A stretch of DNA of 64,000 bases from Alkalimonas cellulosilytica (GCF_036325985.1 NZ_JAUHLI010000007.1:62001-126000); one strand, 5' to 3'. Counted from the stretch's first letter, positions 52,547 to 61,241 are shown. Notes: generated by a model from the sequence alone, not told the origin. A program made the numbers and translations.

Positions 52547-52801
52547 ATGCAGATCACTCGTCCAGAACAACTGAGTACACTGATAAAAGCATATCGCAAA
52601 AAACACGGTGTGACGCAAGCAGAGATCGCTCAGCTGGTTGGTCTTCGGGTAGCGACGATTTCTGATTTTGAGAACAAGCCTGAATCCTGCAAGTTAGCCA
52701 CATTTTTCAAAATCCTTGCTGCGTTGCAGCTTCAGCTGGATGTCTCACCCCGTGATAAACCCGCAGAACCAGACCAAAGCAAATGGCAGGAAGGCTGGTA
52801 A
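52547..52801 (+). CDS. hipB: HipB-type antitoxin (XRE family regulator)
   Basis: 84 residues from ATG 52547, preceded by AAGGTGG about 10 bp upstream. Upstream in-frame starts (52508, 52514) overlap the promoter and are unlikely. The helix-turn-helix reads TQAEIAQLVGLRVATISDFE. It should neutralise HipA and repress the operon. The stop codon abuts the hipA ATG with no gap. Confidence 0.88.
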   Translation: MQITRPEQLSTLIKAYRKKHGVTQAEIAQLVGLRVATISDFENKPESCKLATFFKILAALQLQLDVSPRDKPAEPDQSKWQEGW

Positions 52802-54112
52802 ATGGACACGCTTGATATTTACATGAATGGGATTAGGGTGGGTGCATACCAGCGCGATAGACGGGGTACCAATGTTTTCACTTACGATATTGACTGGCTG
52901 AACTCGCCAGGACGACGAAGCTTATCGCTTTCCTTAACGCTTCGGGCAGAACGCTATACAGGGCCGGAAGTCTATAACTTTTTTGACAACTTACTGCCAG
53001 ACTCTCGCGACATTCGCGAGCGAATGGTGGCACGCTTTCAAGCAAACTCAACCGAACCTTTTGATATCCTTAGCCAGGTCGGAAGGGATTGTGTCGGTGC
53101 AATACAACTGGTGCCATCAGGTGCAGATGCGCCCATGATAAAACACATTGAGGCGAGTGCGTTAACGGATACTGAACTAGCAAAGATATTAAATGGCTAT
53201 CAGTCAAAAAAACCCTTAGGCATGCTAGACGATGCACAAGACTTTCGTATTTCACTGGCCGGTGCGCAGGAAAAAACGGCGCTATTATTCCATCAAGACC
53301 AGTGGTACTTACCACATAAGGCGACACCAACAACACACATCATTAAGCTGCCAATAGGCGAGATACGCTCACATGATCGTGTGATTGATATGACACACAG
53401 TGTTGAGAATGAGTATCTATGCCTTAAAATCGCCAAAGCCTACGGCTTTGAAACTGCAAACTGTCAGATGATAATGCCGGACGGCGTTAAGGCGCTGGCG
53501 GTTGAGCGCTTTGATCGCAAGATGGCGGATGATCAGAGCTGGATCATGCGACTACCCCAAGAGGATTTCTGCCAAGTAAGCGGCACCTCACCCGCCAGAA
53601 AATATGAAGCTGATGGCGGCCCTGCCATTTCAACCATCATGCAGAACCTGCTGGGTGCTGCAAATCCCAGGCATGATAGAGAAACATTCATGCGCACCCA
53701 GGTTTTATTCTGGCTGCTGGGTGCAACAGATGGTCACGCTAAAAACTTCTTCATTTTTCTTGAACCGCACGATAAGTACCGGCTAACACCGCTCTATGAT
53801 ATCTTGTCCGCATTCCCTGCACTATCGAAAAAAGGTCTACATGAAAAGGACTTACGGTTGGCAATGTCATTAAAAGGCTCTAAAGCAAGAAAAACAGAAT
53901 GCCGGTTGATAAGTCCTAAACACTTTTTAAACACCGCTAATGAAGTCGGTTTTCCATTATCGGGCATGGAGCGGATACTCCATGAAATGGGAAGCATGAC
54001 CGCAGCTGTGATCAATCAGGTTGCTGATGGTCTGCCCACTGGTTTTCCTGGTTTTATCGCCGAACCGATCTTTGAAGGAATGCGCAGATACAGTCAACGA
54101 CTACTTGGTTAG
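52802..54112 (+). CDS. hipA: HipA-type serine/threonine kinase toxin
   Basis: 436 residues. N-terminal barrel (FTYDIDWLNSPGRRSLSLSL), then ISLAGAQEKTALLF (nucleotide loop), THIIKLPIGE, ENEYLCLKIAKAYGF, VERFDRKM, and LLGATDGHAKNFFIFL with the catalytic Asp near residue 310, and LTPLYDILSAFP with the metal-binding Asp. E. coli HipA phosphorylates glutamyl-tRNA synthetase and causes growth arrest. Length and motifs look complete. Its stop codon lies inside the REP-like palindrome at 54109-54137. Confidence 0.93.
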   Translation: MDTLDIYMNGIRVGAYQRDRRGTNVFTYDIDWLNSPGRRSLSLSLTLRAERYTGPEVYNFFDNLLPDSRDIRERMVARFQANSTEPFDILSQVGRDCVGAIQLVPSGADAPMIKHIEASALTDTELAKILNGYQSKKPLGMLDDAQDFRISLAGAQEKTALLFHQDQWYLPHKATPTTHIIKLPIGEIRSHDRVIDMTHSVENEYLCLKIAKAYGFETANCQMIMPDGVKALAVERFDRKMADDQSWIMRLPQEDFCQVSGTSPARKYEADGGPAISTIMQNLLGAANPRHDRETFMRTQVLFWLLGATDGHAKNFFIFLEPHDKYRLTPLYDILSAFPALSKKGLHEKDLRLAMSLKGSKARKTECRLISPKHFLNTANEVGFPLSGMERILHEMGSMTAAVINQVADGLPTGFPGFIAEPIFEGMRRYSQRLLG

Positions 54113-54137
54113 TGCCAATCTGAAAGGCGGGCACTAA
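54109..54137. repeat. REP-like palindrome, family 1, copy 4
   Basis: TTAGTGCC and GGCACTAA form perfect 8-bp arms; includes the hipA stop codon. Same orientation as copy 1, opposite to copy 3. Confidence 0.75.
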
Positions 54138-54240
54138 TGATCATTGAGGGAAGTTCAAGTGAGCCAGCTGGCAACGGCAAACGACATGACCGCCCACGAA
54201 GACTCGACTATCGCACGCAACTGCAAGGCAAGTGACAATT

Positions 54241-54264
54241 CAGGCTACTCTGATCCCGAAGGTT
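54241..54264. repeat. Family 2 palindrome, copy C
   Basis: CAGGCTACTCTGATCCCGAAGGTT, with a 3-base insertion relative to copy D. It lies just upstream of the point where the BrnT-like reading frame begins. Confidence 0.55.
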
Positions 54265-54310
54265 ACAAGGTTACCACTTTATCCGCCAGGGCAACATTCA
54301 GGAGCGCCAG

Positions 54311-54538
54311 ATGTCGTTTGACGATGCGGTTCATTTGGACTGGGCAACCGCCGGAATATGGCAGGATAGCCGCAAAGCGTATCCGGAAGTACGGTACATC
54401 GCCGTAGCTCGCCTACATGTGTTGTGCTTTACAGAGACTGAAGGTGGGATCCGGGTGATCAGTTTCAGAAAGGCAAACCAACGGTGGGCAATCAATTGCA
54501 TGCGCAAAGCCCTATTCGGTTTCAATGGCAGGAATTAG
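54311..54538 (+). pseudogene. BrnT-like toxin remnant
   Basis: 75 codons. SFDDAVHLDWATAGIWQDSR, VRYIAV and TEGGIRVISFRKANQR match BrnT ribonuclease toxins. The usual N-terminal strand and (K/N)xxKHG segment are missing; upstream sequence keeps a faint trace (NIQERQ) and then a stop. The middle looks about five residues short after VRYIAVA. Beyond RKANQR the frame runs into a phosphodiesterase-gene fragment and then the 3' end of cysC. No BrnA antitoxin follows. Likely a decayed fourth toxin module. Confidence 0.6.
54487..54506 (-). repeat. Copy of the first 20 bp of the phosphodiesterase gene
   Basis: On the minus strand ATGCAATTGATTGCCCACCG differs at one base from the start of the phosphodiesterase gene (52100-52119). 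Both are in the same orientation and bracket the hipBA/BrnT segment. A 20-mer match of this quality is very unlikely by chance in a window of this size. Confidence 0.7.
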
Positions 54539-55120
54539 CTGGTGCTGCTCCAGCCACTGCACCACTCGAGCCGCAGCCTCGTCAATGGATAACGACGCGG
54601 TCTGCAAATGAATTTCCGGCGATTCAGGTGCTTCGTAGGGCGCACTGATACCGGTAAAGTCAGCAATCTCCCCAGCCCTGGCCCGACGGTACATGCCTTT
54701 GGGATCGCGCTGCTCACAGAGTTCCAGCGGCGTATCGACATAAACTTCCACAAAGTACCCCTTGGACAAAGCGCGGACACGCTGACGCTCAGCCGCATAG
54801 GGTGAAATAAAGGCACATCCGACAATAAGACCAGCATCCAGCATCAAAGCGGCCACTTCGCCCACCCGACGAATATTCTCGCTGCGCGAGTCAGGATCAA
54901 AGCCCAAATCTGCATTGAGGCCATGGCGCACATTATCACCATCCAACAAATAGGTGGCGCAGCCGCGTTCAAACAATCTACGGTCTACTGCATTGGCAAT
55001 GCTTGATTTACCGGACGCGGATAAACCGGTATACCACAACAGGCAGGGATGATGTCCATAAAGGTCCCGGCGCTCCCGGCTCTGAACCGCTGTCGGATGC
55101 CATACCAGATTCGTTTGCAT
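54512..55120 (-). CDS. cysC: Adenylyl-sulfate kinase
   Basis: Phosphorylates adenosine 5'-phosphosulfate (APS) to PAPS. 202 residues with Walker A WYTGLSASGKSSIANAV (about 28-44), LLDGDNVRHGLNADLGF, ENIRRVGEVAALM and FISPYAAERQRVR, all standard for CysC. It is the last gene of the minus-strand cysD-cysN-permease-cysC operon and starts 18 bp after the permease. A BrnT remnant overlaps its 3' end from the other strand. Confidence 0.96.
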   Translation of the reverse strand: MQTNLVWHPTAVQSRERRDLYGHHPCLLWYTGLSASGKSSIANAVDRRLFERGCATYLLDGDNVRHGLNADLGFDPDSRSENIRRVGEVAALMLDAGLIVGCAFISPYAAERQRVRALSKGYFVEVYVDTPLELCEQRDPKGMYRRARAGEIADFTGISAPYEAPESPEIHLQTASLSIDEAAARVVQWLEQHQLIPAIETE

Positions 55121-55138
55121 ACAAAGCCTCTATTCGCT

Positions 55139-56866
55139 TTAAAAAGGAAACAACTGCGGGATCAACAGCAGGCAAACCAGCAAATAGGTCGCAGCTACCG
55201 GCAAGCCAGTCAGCACAAAATGCCGCAGGCGGTACGATCCCGCGTTAAAAACCATCAGATTAGTCTGATAACCATAAGGCGTGATAAAACTAGCAGAAGC
55301 AGCAAAGGCAACCGCCAGTGCCATCGGCATCACCTCAATGCCCATGCCAAGCGCCAGATTGTAGGCCACAGGAAACATTAATGCTGCCGCCGCATTGTTG
55401 GTGATCAGCTCCGTCAACAAATAGGTTAGCAGCAAGACACCGGCAAACGCCAGCCAGGCAGAGCCCTGCCCCAGGTACTGCGCGGCCAACTCACTGATGC
55501 CATGTGCCAGCCCGGTGCCCGACAAAGCACTGGCCAGACAAAGCGCCGCTGTCACAATCAGCCAAATGTCTGTCGGGAAACGCCGCTTTATCTCAGCCGT
55601 GCTCAGGCAACCAGTGAGTAGCAACGCAGCCAACAACGTAATGGCTGCCGTAAATAACGGCACACCCAGCACTGCCGTGGCAACGACCATGGCGGCAAAG
55701 CCCCACCAGGCCAGCTGCTCACGCCAGCCACTGAGCACCGAGTGTGGACGCAGGCCGGAGAGGATAAAGAAATTGCGTGCCAGGTTGTGCCGGCGGGAAA
55801 AGTCCGGCCCGGTGGCCAGCAACAGCACATCGCCACCCTTCAGCTCAACCTCACCAAGCCGCCCTTGCAGTGCCACACCATCGCGGCGGATAGCAACCAC
55901 AGCGGCATCAAAGCGGGCCCGAAAATCGGCGCTTTTTAAGGTATCCCCGACAATGGCGGCGTCCTGCTTTACCATCACTTCGGTCATGGCATCGGCGGAT
56001 AAGCCGGTTCGCTCAGCATACAACGCCAGGCCATCAAACTGCGACAAAAGCTGCACCTGACGGACATCGCCACTGAACATCAACCGATCACCTGCCGCCA
56101 GCACATCGTGCGGAGCCACCGGACAAATCCGCTCCTGAGCGCGGACAATCTCCAGCAGAAACAGATCCTGCAGATGGCGTAAACCAGCCTGTTCGACGGT
56201 TTTGCCAGCCAATGCAGAGCCCGGCAATACACGAGCTTCCAGCAGGCTGGCAGGCGCACTCTGTTTTGGCTGGCTCAGTACCGGTAACCAGGGCGCCAGA
56301 ACAAAGAGCACCAAACCACAGGCAAGCACCAGTGCCAGGCCAATCAGCGTGAAATCAAAGAAAGCAAAACCAGCATGGCCTCTGTCCAACAGCATGCTGT
56401 GTACAATCAGGTTGGTGGAGGTGCCAATCAACGTCAGGGTGCCGCCCAAAATAGCGGCATACGACATCGGCAACAGCAGCTTGCTGGCGGGTTGGCGGGT
56501 ATTGGCCTGAATGGTGCTCAGCATGGCTGCCACCACGGCCGTGTTATTGAGCATCGAAGACGACACCGCAGAAAAGCCCAACACCCGTGCCAGCGAGCCC
56601 TTGGCTGAGCCAGTGATTAACCAGCGGGACAATCGGCGCAGCACACTGGTTTTTTCCAGCGCCACCGCAATCAGCAGGAGCAGCACCAGGCTGGCCAGGC
56701 CAGGATTGCTGGCACTGTGCAACAAAGTGGTAGCATCTATCAGGCCGCTTAGCAGCAACAACAGCAACGCCACACCAAAAGCCGTCACCGCCCGCTGTGG
56801 CCAGCGGATCAGGCTGGCCACCAACAACAGCATCAAGGCCAGCAGCCCATAGGCTGATATGCTCAT
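55139..56866 (-). CDS. SLC13-type permease with two TrkA-C domains (probable sulfate transporter)
   Basis: 575 residues from ATG 56866; the longer frame to 56935 reads into cysN. About 11 membrane helices of the divalent anion:sodium symporter/ArsB superfamily, with SSSMLNNTAVVAAML and ELITNNAAAALMFPVAYNL as the two substrate-site hairpins. Between them lie two RCK-C/TrkA-C domains (ARVLPGSALAGKTVEQAGL and a second near SADFRARFDAAVVAIRRDG). Its place between cysN and cysC makes sulfate uptake likely. It starts 4 bp after the cysN stop. Confidence 0.88.
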   Translation of the reverse strand: MSISAYGLLALMLLLVASLIRWPQRAVTAFGVALLLLLLSGLIDATTLLHSASNPGLASLVLLLLIAVALEKTSVLRRLSRWLITGSAKGSLARVLGFSAVSSSMLNNTAVVAAMLSTIQANTRQPASKLLLPMSYAAILGGTLTLIGTSTNLIVHSMLLDRGHAGFAFFDFTLIGLALVLACGLVLFVLAPWLPVLSQPKQSAPASLLEARVLPGSALAGKTVEQAGLRHLQDLFLLEIVRAQERICPVAPHDVLAAGDRLMFSGDVRQVQLLSQFDGLALYAERTGLSADAMTEVMVKQDAAIVGDTLKSADFRARFDAAVVAIRRDGVALQGRLGEVELKGGDVLLLATGPDFSRRHNLARNFFILSGLRPHSVLSGWREQLAWWGFAAMVVATAVLGVPLFTAAITLLAALLLTGCLSTAEIKRRFPTDIWLIVTAALCLASALSGTGLAHGISELAAQYLGQGSAWLAFAGVLLLTYLLTELITNNAAAALMFPVAYNLALGMGIEVMPMALAVAFAASASFITPYGYQTNLMVFNAGSYRLRHFVLTGLPVAATYLLVCLLLIPQLFPF

Positions 56867-56870
56867 GGAC

Positions 56871-58304
56871 TCAGGACTTATCCGTTGCGGCAGTGGGCTT
56901 GCCCAGCTCGGGATAGTGCTTGCGCAGCAGGGCAATCACCTCTTGCTCGAACGGCGACAGTGCCACCAGCCTGGTGTGCTGTTGCGGCTCATCCGGTTGC
57001 AGCAATGCCGACTCCACCATGCCCGCCCCAACGGTTTGGTTGTTTAAACGATCGATCACAATAAAAGCACCGGTCTGCTTGTTGCTGGCATAGGCATCAA
57101 ACACCACGGTTTCAGACAACTGCACATCCACCTGGCCAATTTCATTCAAGCCCAGGGTACTGGCGGGGGTTTCCTGCAGCGAGTTCACATCCACCCGGTA
57201 GTGCACGGTCTCCACCTGGCCACTGGTCAGCTTGCAGCCAAACTTAAACCAGTACTCACGTTCAGGTTCCAATTTCTGCTGGTGCAGCCATACCATGCGG
57301 GCCCTTAAACGACTGGCCTGATGTGGCAAGGCATCTTTCGCCACCAGCATGCAGCCCCGGCTGACATCCACTTCATCCGCCAGCGTGATGGTCACTGACT
57401 GAGGGGCTTCGGCCACTGCCAGTTCACCGTCAAAGGTAACAATGGATTGCACCCGACTCACGGTGCCGGCCGGCAATACCCGCAGTGTATCCCCTACCCG
57501 CACCGAGCCCGAGGCAATACGGCCCTGAAAACCACGAAAATCGGCATGGGGACGGCACACCAACTGCACCGGCAAACGAAAGTCCTGCGGCGCAGCGCTG
57601 TTTATTACATCCAGCTGCTCCAGATAGGCCATTAAGGTAGAGCCACGAAACCAGTCCAGTGCCTTGCTCGGGTGCACCACATTGTCGCCCTTCAGCGCCG
57701 AAATCGGCACAAAACGAATATCCGGTATATCCAGTGCGCCTGCCAACTGCAGGTAATCCTGCTGAATTTCTTTGTACCGTGCCTGCGAATAGGCCACCAA
57801 ATCCATTTTATTGATGGCCACAATCACATGCTTAATGCCGAGCAACGAACAAATAAAACTGTGGCGGCGGGTCTGCACCTGCACGCCATGACGCGCATCC
57901 ACCAGAATAATGGCCAGATCGCAATTGGATGCACCGGTCACCATGTTGCGGGTGTACTGCTCATGGCCCGGTGTATCGGCAATAATAAACTTGCGCTTAT
58001 CTGTGGAAAAATAACGGTAGGCTACATCAATGGTAATGCCCTGCTCCCGCTCTGCCTGCAGGCCATCGACCAGCAGCGCCAGATCCAGCGCATCGCCCTG
58101 AGTACCGGCTTTTTTGCTGTCGGCGCTAAGGGCTGCCAACTGATCATCGAAAATCAGCTGGCTGTCGTGCAGCAAGCGGCCTATCAGGGTGCTTTTACCG
58201 TCATCGACACTGCCGCAGGTAATAAAGCGCAGCAGTTGTTTGCGTTCGTGCTGCTGCAGGTAACTGAGAATATCCTGTTCAATCAACGGGGATGCGTGGC
58301 TCAT
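56871..58304 (-). CDS. cysN: Sulfate adenylyltransferase large (GTPase) subunit
   Basis: GTPase that drives APS formation with CysD. 477 residues from ATG 58304; a longer frame to 58478 reads cysD DNA. G1 GSVDDGKSTLIGRLLHDS, G3 ADTPGHEQYTRNM and G4 AINKMDLV, followed by EF-Tu-like domains II and III. There is no C-terminal CysC fusion (NodQ type); cysC is separate. Starts 14 bp after cysD. Confidence 0.97.
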   Translation of the reverse strand: MSHASPLIEQDILSYLQQHERKQLLRFITCGSVDDGKSTLIGRLLHDSQLIFDDQLAALSADSKKAGTQGDALDLALLVDGLQAEREQGITIDVAYRYFSTDKRKFIIADTPGHEQYTRNMVTGASNCDLAIILVDARHGVQVQTRRHSFICSLLGIKHVIVAINKMDLVAYSQARYKEIQQDYLQLAGALDIPDIRFVPISALKGDNVVHPSKALDWFRGSTLMAYLEQLDVINSAAPQDFRLPVQLVCRPHADFRGFQGRIASGSVRVGDTLRVLPAGTVSRVQSIVTFDGELAVAEAPQSVTITLADEVDVSRGCMLVAKDALPHQASRLRARMVWLHQQKLEPEREYWFKFGCKLTSGQVETVHYRVDVNSLQETPASTLGLNEIGQVDVQLSETVVFDAYASNKQTGAFIVIDRLNNQTVGAGMVESALLQPDEPQQHTRLVALSPFEQEVIALLRKHYPELGKPTAATDKS

Positions 58305-58318
58305 CGATGCTTTGAGTA

Positions 58319-59218
58319 CTAAAAGTACCCCTCCATTTTTTTCTTTTCCATGCTGCCACTGCTGTCGCGGTCGATCACCCGGCCCTGGCGCTCGGAGGTT
58401 TTGGTCAGCAGCATTTCCTGAATAATGGCCGGCAGCGTATCGGCGTCTGACTCTATAGCGCCGGTCAGCGGGTAGCAACCCAGGGTGCGAAAACGCACGT
58501 TTTTCAGTTGTGGGATCTCCCCGGGCAACAGCGGCATCCGCTCGTCGTCCACCATGATCCAGCCGCCATCGCGCGCTACCACCGGCCGCTCTTTGGCAAA
58601 ATACAGCTCTGGGATCGGGATCTGCTGCTGGTAAATGTACTGCCAGATATCGAGCTCGGTCCAGTTGGATAGCGGAAACACCCGGATGCTCTCGCCTTTA
58701 TCAACCCTGGTGTTGTAAATAGACCACAGCTCCGGCCGCTGGTTTTTGGGATCCCAGCGCTGCTGCTTGTCGCGAAACGAAAATACCCGCTCCTTGGCGC
58801 GGGATTTTTCTTCATCCCGGCGCGCGCCGCCAAAGGCAGCATCAAAACCATACTGCTTTAACGCCTGTTTCAGCGCCTGGGTTTTCATCACATCGGTGTG
58901 TTTGGCCGAGCCATGGCTAAAAGGCCCAATGCCCTGCGCCAGCCCATCCGGATTGGTATGCACCAAGAGCTCAAAACCCAGCTCACGCGCCATCCGGTCG
59001 CGAAAGGCAATCATCTCCGCAAATTTCCAGGTGGTATCGATGTGCAGCAGCGGGAAAGGGATTTTTGCCGGATAAAAGGCTTTGCGCGCCAGATGCAGCA
59101 ATACCGACGAGTCCTTGCCCACCGAATACAGCATCACCGGCTTGTCGAATTCGGCCGCCACTTCCCGGAAGATATGGATGGCTTCACTTTCCAGTACCGT
59201 CAAATGAGACAGGTTCAT
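58319..59218 (-). CDS. cysD: Sulfate adenylyltransferase small subunit
   Basis: Forms APS from ATP and sulfate in complex with CysN. 299 residues with the PP-loop YSVGKDSSVLLHL (about 31-43), LLHIDTTWKFAEMIAFRDR, FGGARRDEEKSRAKERVFSF and the C-terminal DSSGSMEKKKMEGYF. First gene of the operon. Its first 75 codons are duplicated at 61266-61490. Upstream of the ATG, DNA resembling the 3' end of the sulfotransferase gene (ACCGAACCTTGAGT on the minus strand) shows that this junction was also duplicated. Confidence 0.97.
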   Translation of the reverse strand: MNLSHLTVLESEAIHIFREVAAEFDKPVMLYSVGKDSSVLLHLARKAFYPAKIPFPLLHIDTTWKFAEMIAFRDRMARELGFELLVHTNPDGLAQGIGPFSHGSAKHTDVMKTQALKQALKQYGFDAAFGGARRDEEKSRAKERVFSFRDKQQRWDPKNQRPELWSIYNTRVDKGESIRVFPLSNWTELDIWQYIYQQQIPIPELYFAKERPVVARDGGWIMVDDERMPLLPGEIPQLKNVRFRTLGCYPLTGAIESDADTLPAIIQEMLLTKTSERQGRVIDRDSSGSMEKKKMEGYF

Positions 59219-59352
59219 GCATCACTACTCAAGGTTCGGTTTCAGTTAAGCGGCTGCAGGCCGCAGTGTTGTTCTGTTTATCTGCCAGGCATTTCCATAA
59301 GGGTATCACGAATGCGGTGGCTGCTGTGCTGCAAAAGTTATGATCGTGCTAC

Positions 59353-59411
59353 TCCAAGGCTCACTGAACAGCCAGACTGTTTTCCGGCATCAAGCCAGAA
59401 AACCACGGGTT
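59353..59411 (-). pseudogene. Fragment of the phosphodiesterase gene 5' region
   Basis: Aligns with about 52035-52102, around codons 6-28 of the phosphodiesterase gene; the core TTTTCCGGCATCA is identical and the remainder is clearly similar but has small indels that break the frame. Same orientation as the intact gene, 7 kb away. Confidence 0.6.
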
Positions 59412-59424
59412 TGTTCTTTTAATT

Positions 59425-59447
59425 CCTCAGGCTCTGCCCACAAGGTT
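59425..59447. repeat. Family 2 palindrome, copy E
   Basis: CCTCAGGCTCTGCCCACAAGGTT, the most diverged copy, 14 bp from the end of the phosphodiesterase fragment. Confidence 0.5.
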
Positions 59448-59483
59448 CGCTAGGCGAGGTGGGCAGGCTATACTACAACCAAA

Positions 59484-60314
59484 TTATGCTACTACAACCC
59501 TGTCCGCAAGCGCTTGAAAGTAACTGCATGACCAAATATCCAATTGTTTTGCATCTTGCACAAAAGACACGACATCCCTTCGTGCCGACTCTATATCCAA
59601 TGTATTGATCCGATGTTGCAACCAATCTTGCACGATGGCTGGCGATAACCTTGTTCCGTTCCAGTCACCACTTTGCCGTGCTCTTTCAGCCAAATGCGCC
59701 AGGTTCAGCTGGATACCTTGACGAACATACCATTCAAAATCAAACCAGTCGCGCCCCTTGACCCTATTTTTCCACTGCCGGAATAACAAGGCATGCATTT
59801 TTCCGGCATAAAGATCTGGCAGAGAAACACATTTCACGTAGAAAGAGTAGGGTTGCAGCAGGAGCTTTTCTTCGGTGCTGAACCCCATTGGCGGATCAGT
59901 ATCAACTTCAAATTTAATTTTCAGGATTTTCTGGCCAGCCACACGTATATCGTAAATACAGGAATTATTTTTCAAAAATGCAGAGACAACTGCGGACTCC
60001 ACCGTCTTCTGGCGCTGAGAGATTTCTACAGTGAAACCGAAAGCCTCGAATTCGTTGATGAGGCTCGCAAAATAAGGTTCCAGTGAAAAAGCAGGATCCG
60101 GAGCCAGAAGGGAAAAATCCAGATCTTCAGAAAAACGGGGCAATCCATAAAAAACACGTAAACAGGTACCTCCGTAGAAGGCCGCTTTATCAAAGAACCC
60201 CGCACGCTGCAAACCTAACAGCGCCAGCTCCTGCATGACTTCACGTAGTGCATGCGTTTTATCTGCACCATTCACCAGATCGTATTTTTGCAGCATCTGC
60301 TCAACAACCTTCAT
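59484..60314 (-). CDS. abiEii: AbiEii-type nucleotidyltransferase toxin
   Basis: 276 residues. Motif AAFYGGTCLRVFYGLPRFSE followed by DLDFSL (about 45-69) is the GS/GG-x(n)-DxD nucleotidyltransferase core of AbiEii/AbiGii toxins. Later LPDLYAGKMHALLFRQWKNR and KGRDWFDFEWYVRQG are also typical. Type IV toxin-antitoxin member that gives phage abortive infection in lactococcal relatives. It overlaps abiEi by 4 bp. Confidence 0.9.
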   Translation of the reverse strand: MKVVEQMLQKYDLVNGADKTHALREVMQELALLGLQRAGFFDKAAFYGGTCLRVFYGLPRFSEDLDFSLLAPDPAFSLEPYFASLINEFEAFGFTVEISQRQKTVESAVVSAFLKNNSCIYDIRVAGQKILKIKFEVDTDPPMGFSTEEKLLLQPYSFYVKCVSLPDLYAGKMHALLFRQWKNRVKGRDWFDFEWYVRQGIQLNLAHLAERARQSGDWNGTRLSPAIVQDWLQHRINTLDIESARRDVVSFVQDAKQLDIWSCSYFQALADRVVVA

Positions 60315-60961
60315 TGCAACCTCTCAAGTACACGAAGCAAGGTAAGCAACTGCCGTGGCTTGAAACCAGATACGGCGTAAACCTCAATCAGCGACAGATC
60401 CACTCTGGATAACGTATCTGGGTCTATGCGCAAATCATCGAACAGAAAACGTTGCATGGATGCCACCCCAGAAACCATCAAATGACGCGTGAGTAACACT
60501 TTATCACACAACGCTTTCTCAGGCCCTGCCATTAGAAATGAAACACCTTCAGCAGTTGATTCCATCATCATACCCACGCTGTATAGTTTTGCAGGCACTG
60601 TGCTGTAGGAAAAACGCCCGATGGGGTTTTCAATCACGCGACTGCGACGCGAAGAAACAGAAGTCACTTCAACAACATGCTCTGGGATCATGCCATGCCA
60701 GGCTAATGCATAATCCAAAGAAACACAGGAAGGTCCATATAAATGATTGGCGATCAAAGGCAATGCAACTGTGCCTCTGCGCCATTCTGTTCCAACCAGA
60801 TACAAGCCACGCCGTAACGGAATCAACACACCTTTTGCCAACCAGTCCGCTATTTTGTCATTGGGGCGCCGATAATCACGCAGCAGCGATATTAGTACAC
60901 CATGGCTAATAGGAACCGACGCGTAGGCAGACAGCTTTGATTCTAGCATTAGACCAAGCAT
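60311..60961 (-). CDS. abiEi: AbiEi-type antitoxin and transcriptional regulator
   Basis: 216 residues from ATG 60961 (ATG 60949 is possible). The N-terminal part has a winged-helix look (SHGVLISLLRDYRRPNDKIADWLAKG, RRGLYLVGTEW); the rest includes YGPSCVSLDYALAWHGMIPE and PEKALCDKVLLTR, typical of AbiEi. It should neutralise AbiEii and repress the operon at the inverted repeat immediately upstream. Confidence 0.87.
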   Translation of the reverse strand: MLGLMLESKLSAYASVPISHGVLISLLRDYRRPNDKIADWLAKGVLIPLRRGLYLVGTEWRRGTVALPLIANHLYGPSCVSLDYALAWHGMIPEHVVEVTSVSSRRSRVIENPIGRFSYSTVPAKLYSVGMMMESTAEGVSFLMAGPEKALCDKVLLTRHLMVSGVASMQRFLFDDLRIDPDTLSRVDLSLIEVYAVSGFKPRQLLTLLRVLERLQ

Positions 60962-60962
60962 A

Positions 60963-61007
60963 TTTGTGAGTGGATAATCGGATTATAACCGATTATCCAC
61001 TCACAAA
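60963..61007 (-). promoter_or_regulatory. Perfect inverted-repeat operator and promoter of abiE
   Basis: Arms TTTGTGAGTGGATAATCGG and its exact complement (19 bp each) flank a 7-bp centre that reads TTATAAT on the minus strand, a consensus -10. A -35-like TTGTTT lies 17 bp upstream (61005-61010). Binding of AbiEi here would cover the promoter. Confidence 0.85.
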
Positions 61008-61241
61008 CAAACATACTTGACTCATGCCATCCAATGTTTGGATTCATCCCTCGAGATCAAGCAGCCTCAGGGACTGTCTCTCCATGAAGTAACGTAAAGT
61101 TTGGGGTGATCATTCACTCCTCCCCTGCCGATTTGCGAAGCCAATTCAATCAAGGGGCAAAGACGTTGAATTTTCAAGGATAGCCTCTGCCCTACTCCGG
61201 TATGCTTGGGTACTGGAGGAGAAGTTGCGATATGGAATTCG
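61008..61241. other. Spacer between abiE operator and cysD fragment
   Basis: No recognisable gene in this stretch. The open frame that continues from the cysD fragment through here (to 61146) is unrelated to CysD and appears to be chance read-through. Confidence 0.55.

Larger units (their letters stand above)
59219..59483. other. Rearranged region between cysD and abiEii
   Basis: No intact gene. Next to cysD is a remnant resembling the sulfotransferase 3' end (59219-59260). At 59353-59411 lies a fragment of the phosphodiesterase gene start, and at 59425-59447 a family 2 repeat followed by inverted arms CTGCCCAC/GTGGGCAG. Confidence 0.65.

Noticed and set aside
58305..58478. 58-residue N-terminal extension of CysN
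   Set aside because: It is the cysD 3' end in another frame; CysN similarity begins at ATG 58304.
61008..61241. Transposase remnant beside abiE
   Set aside because: No DDE, HUH or serine-recombinase motif and no terminal inverted repeats were found.
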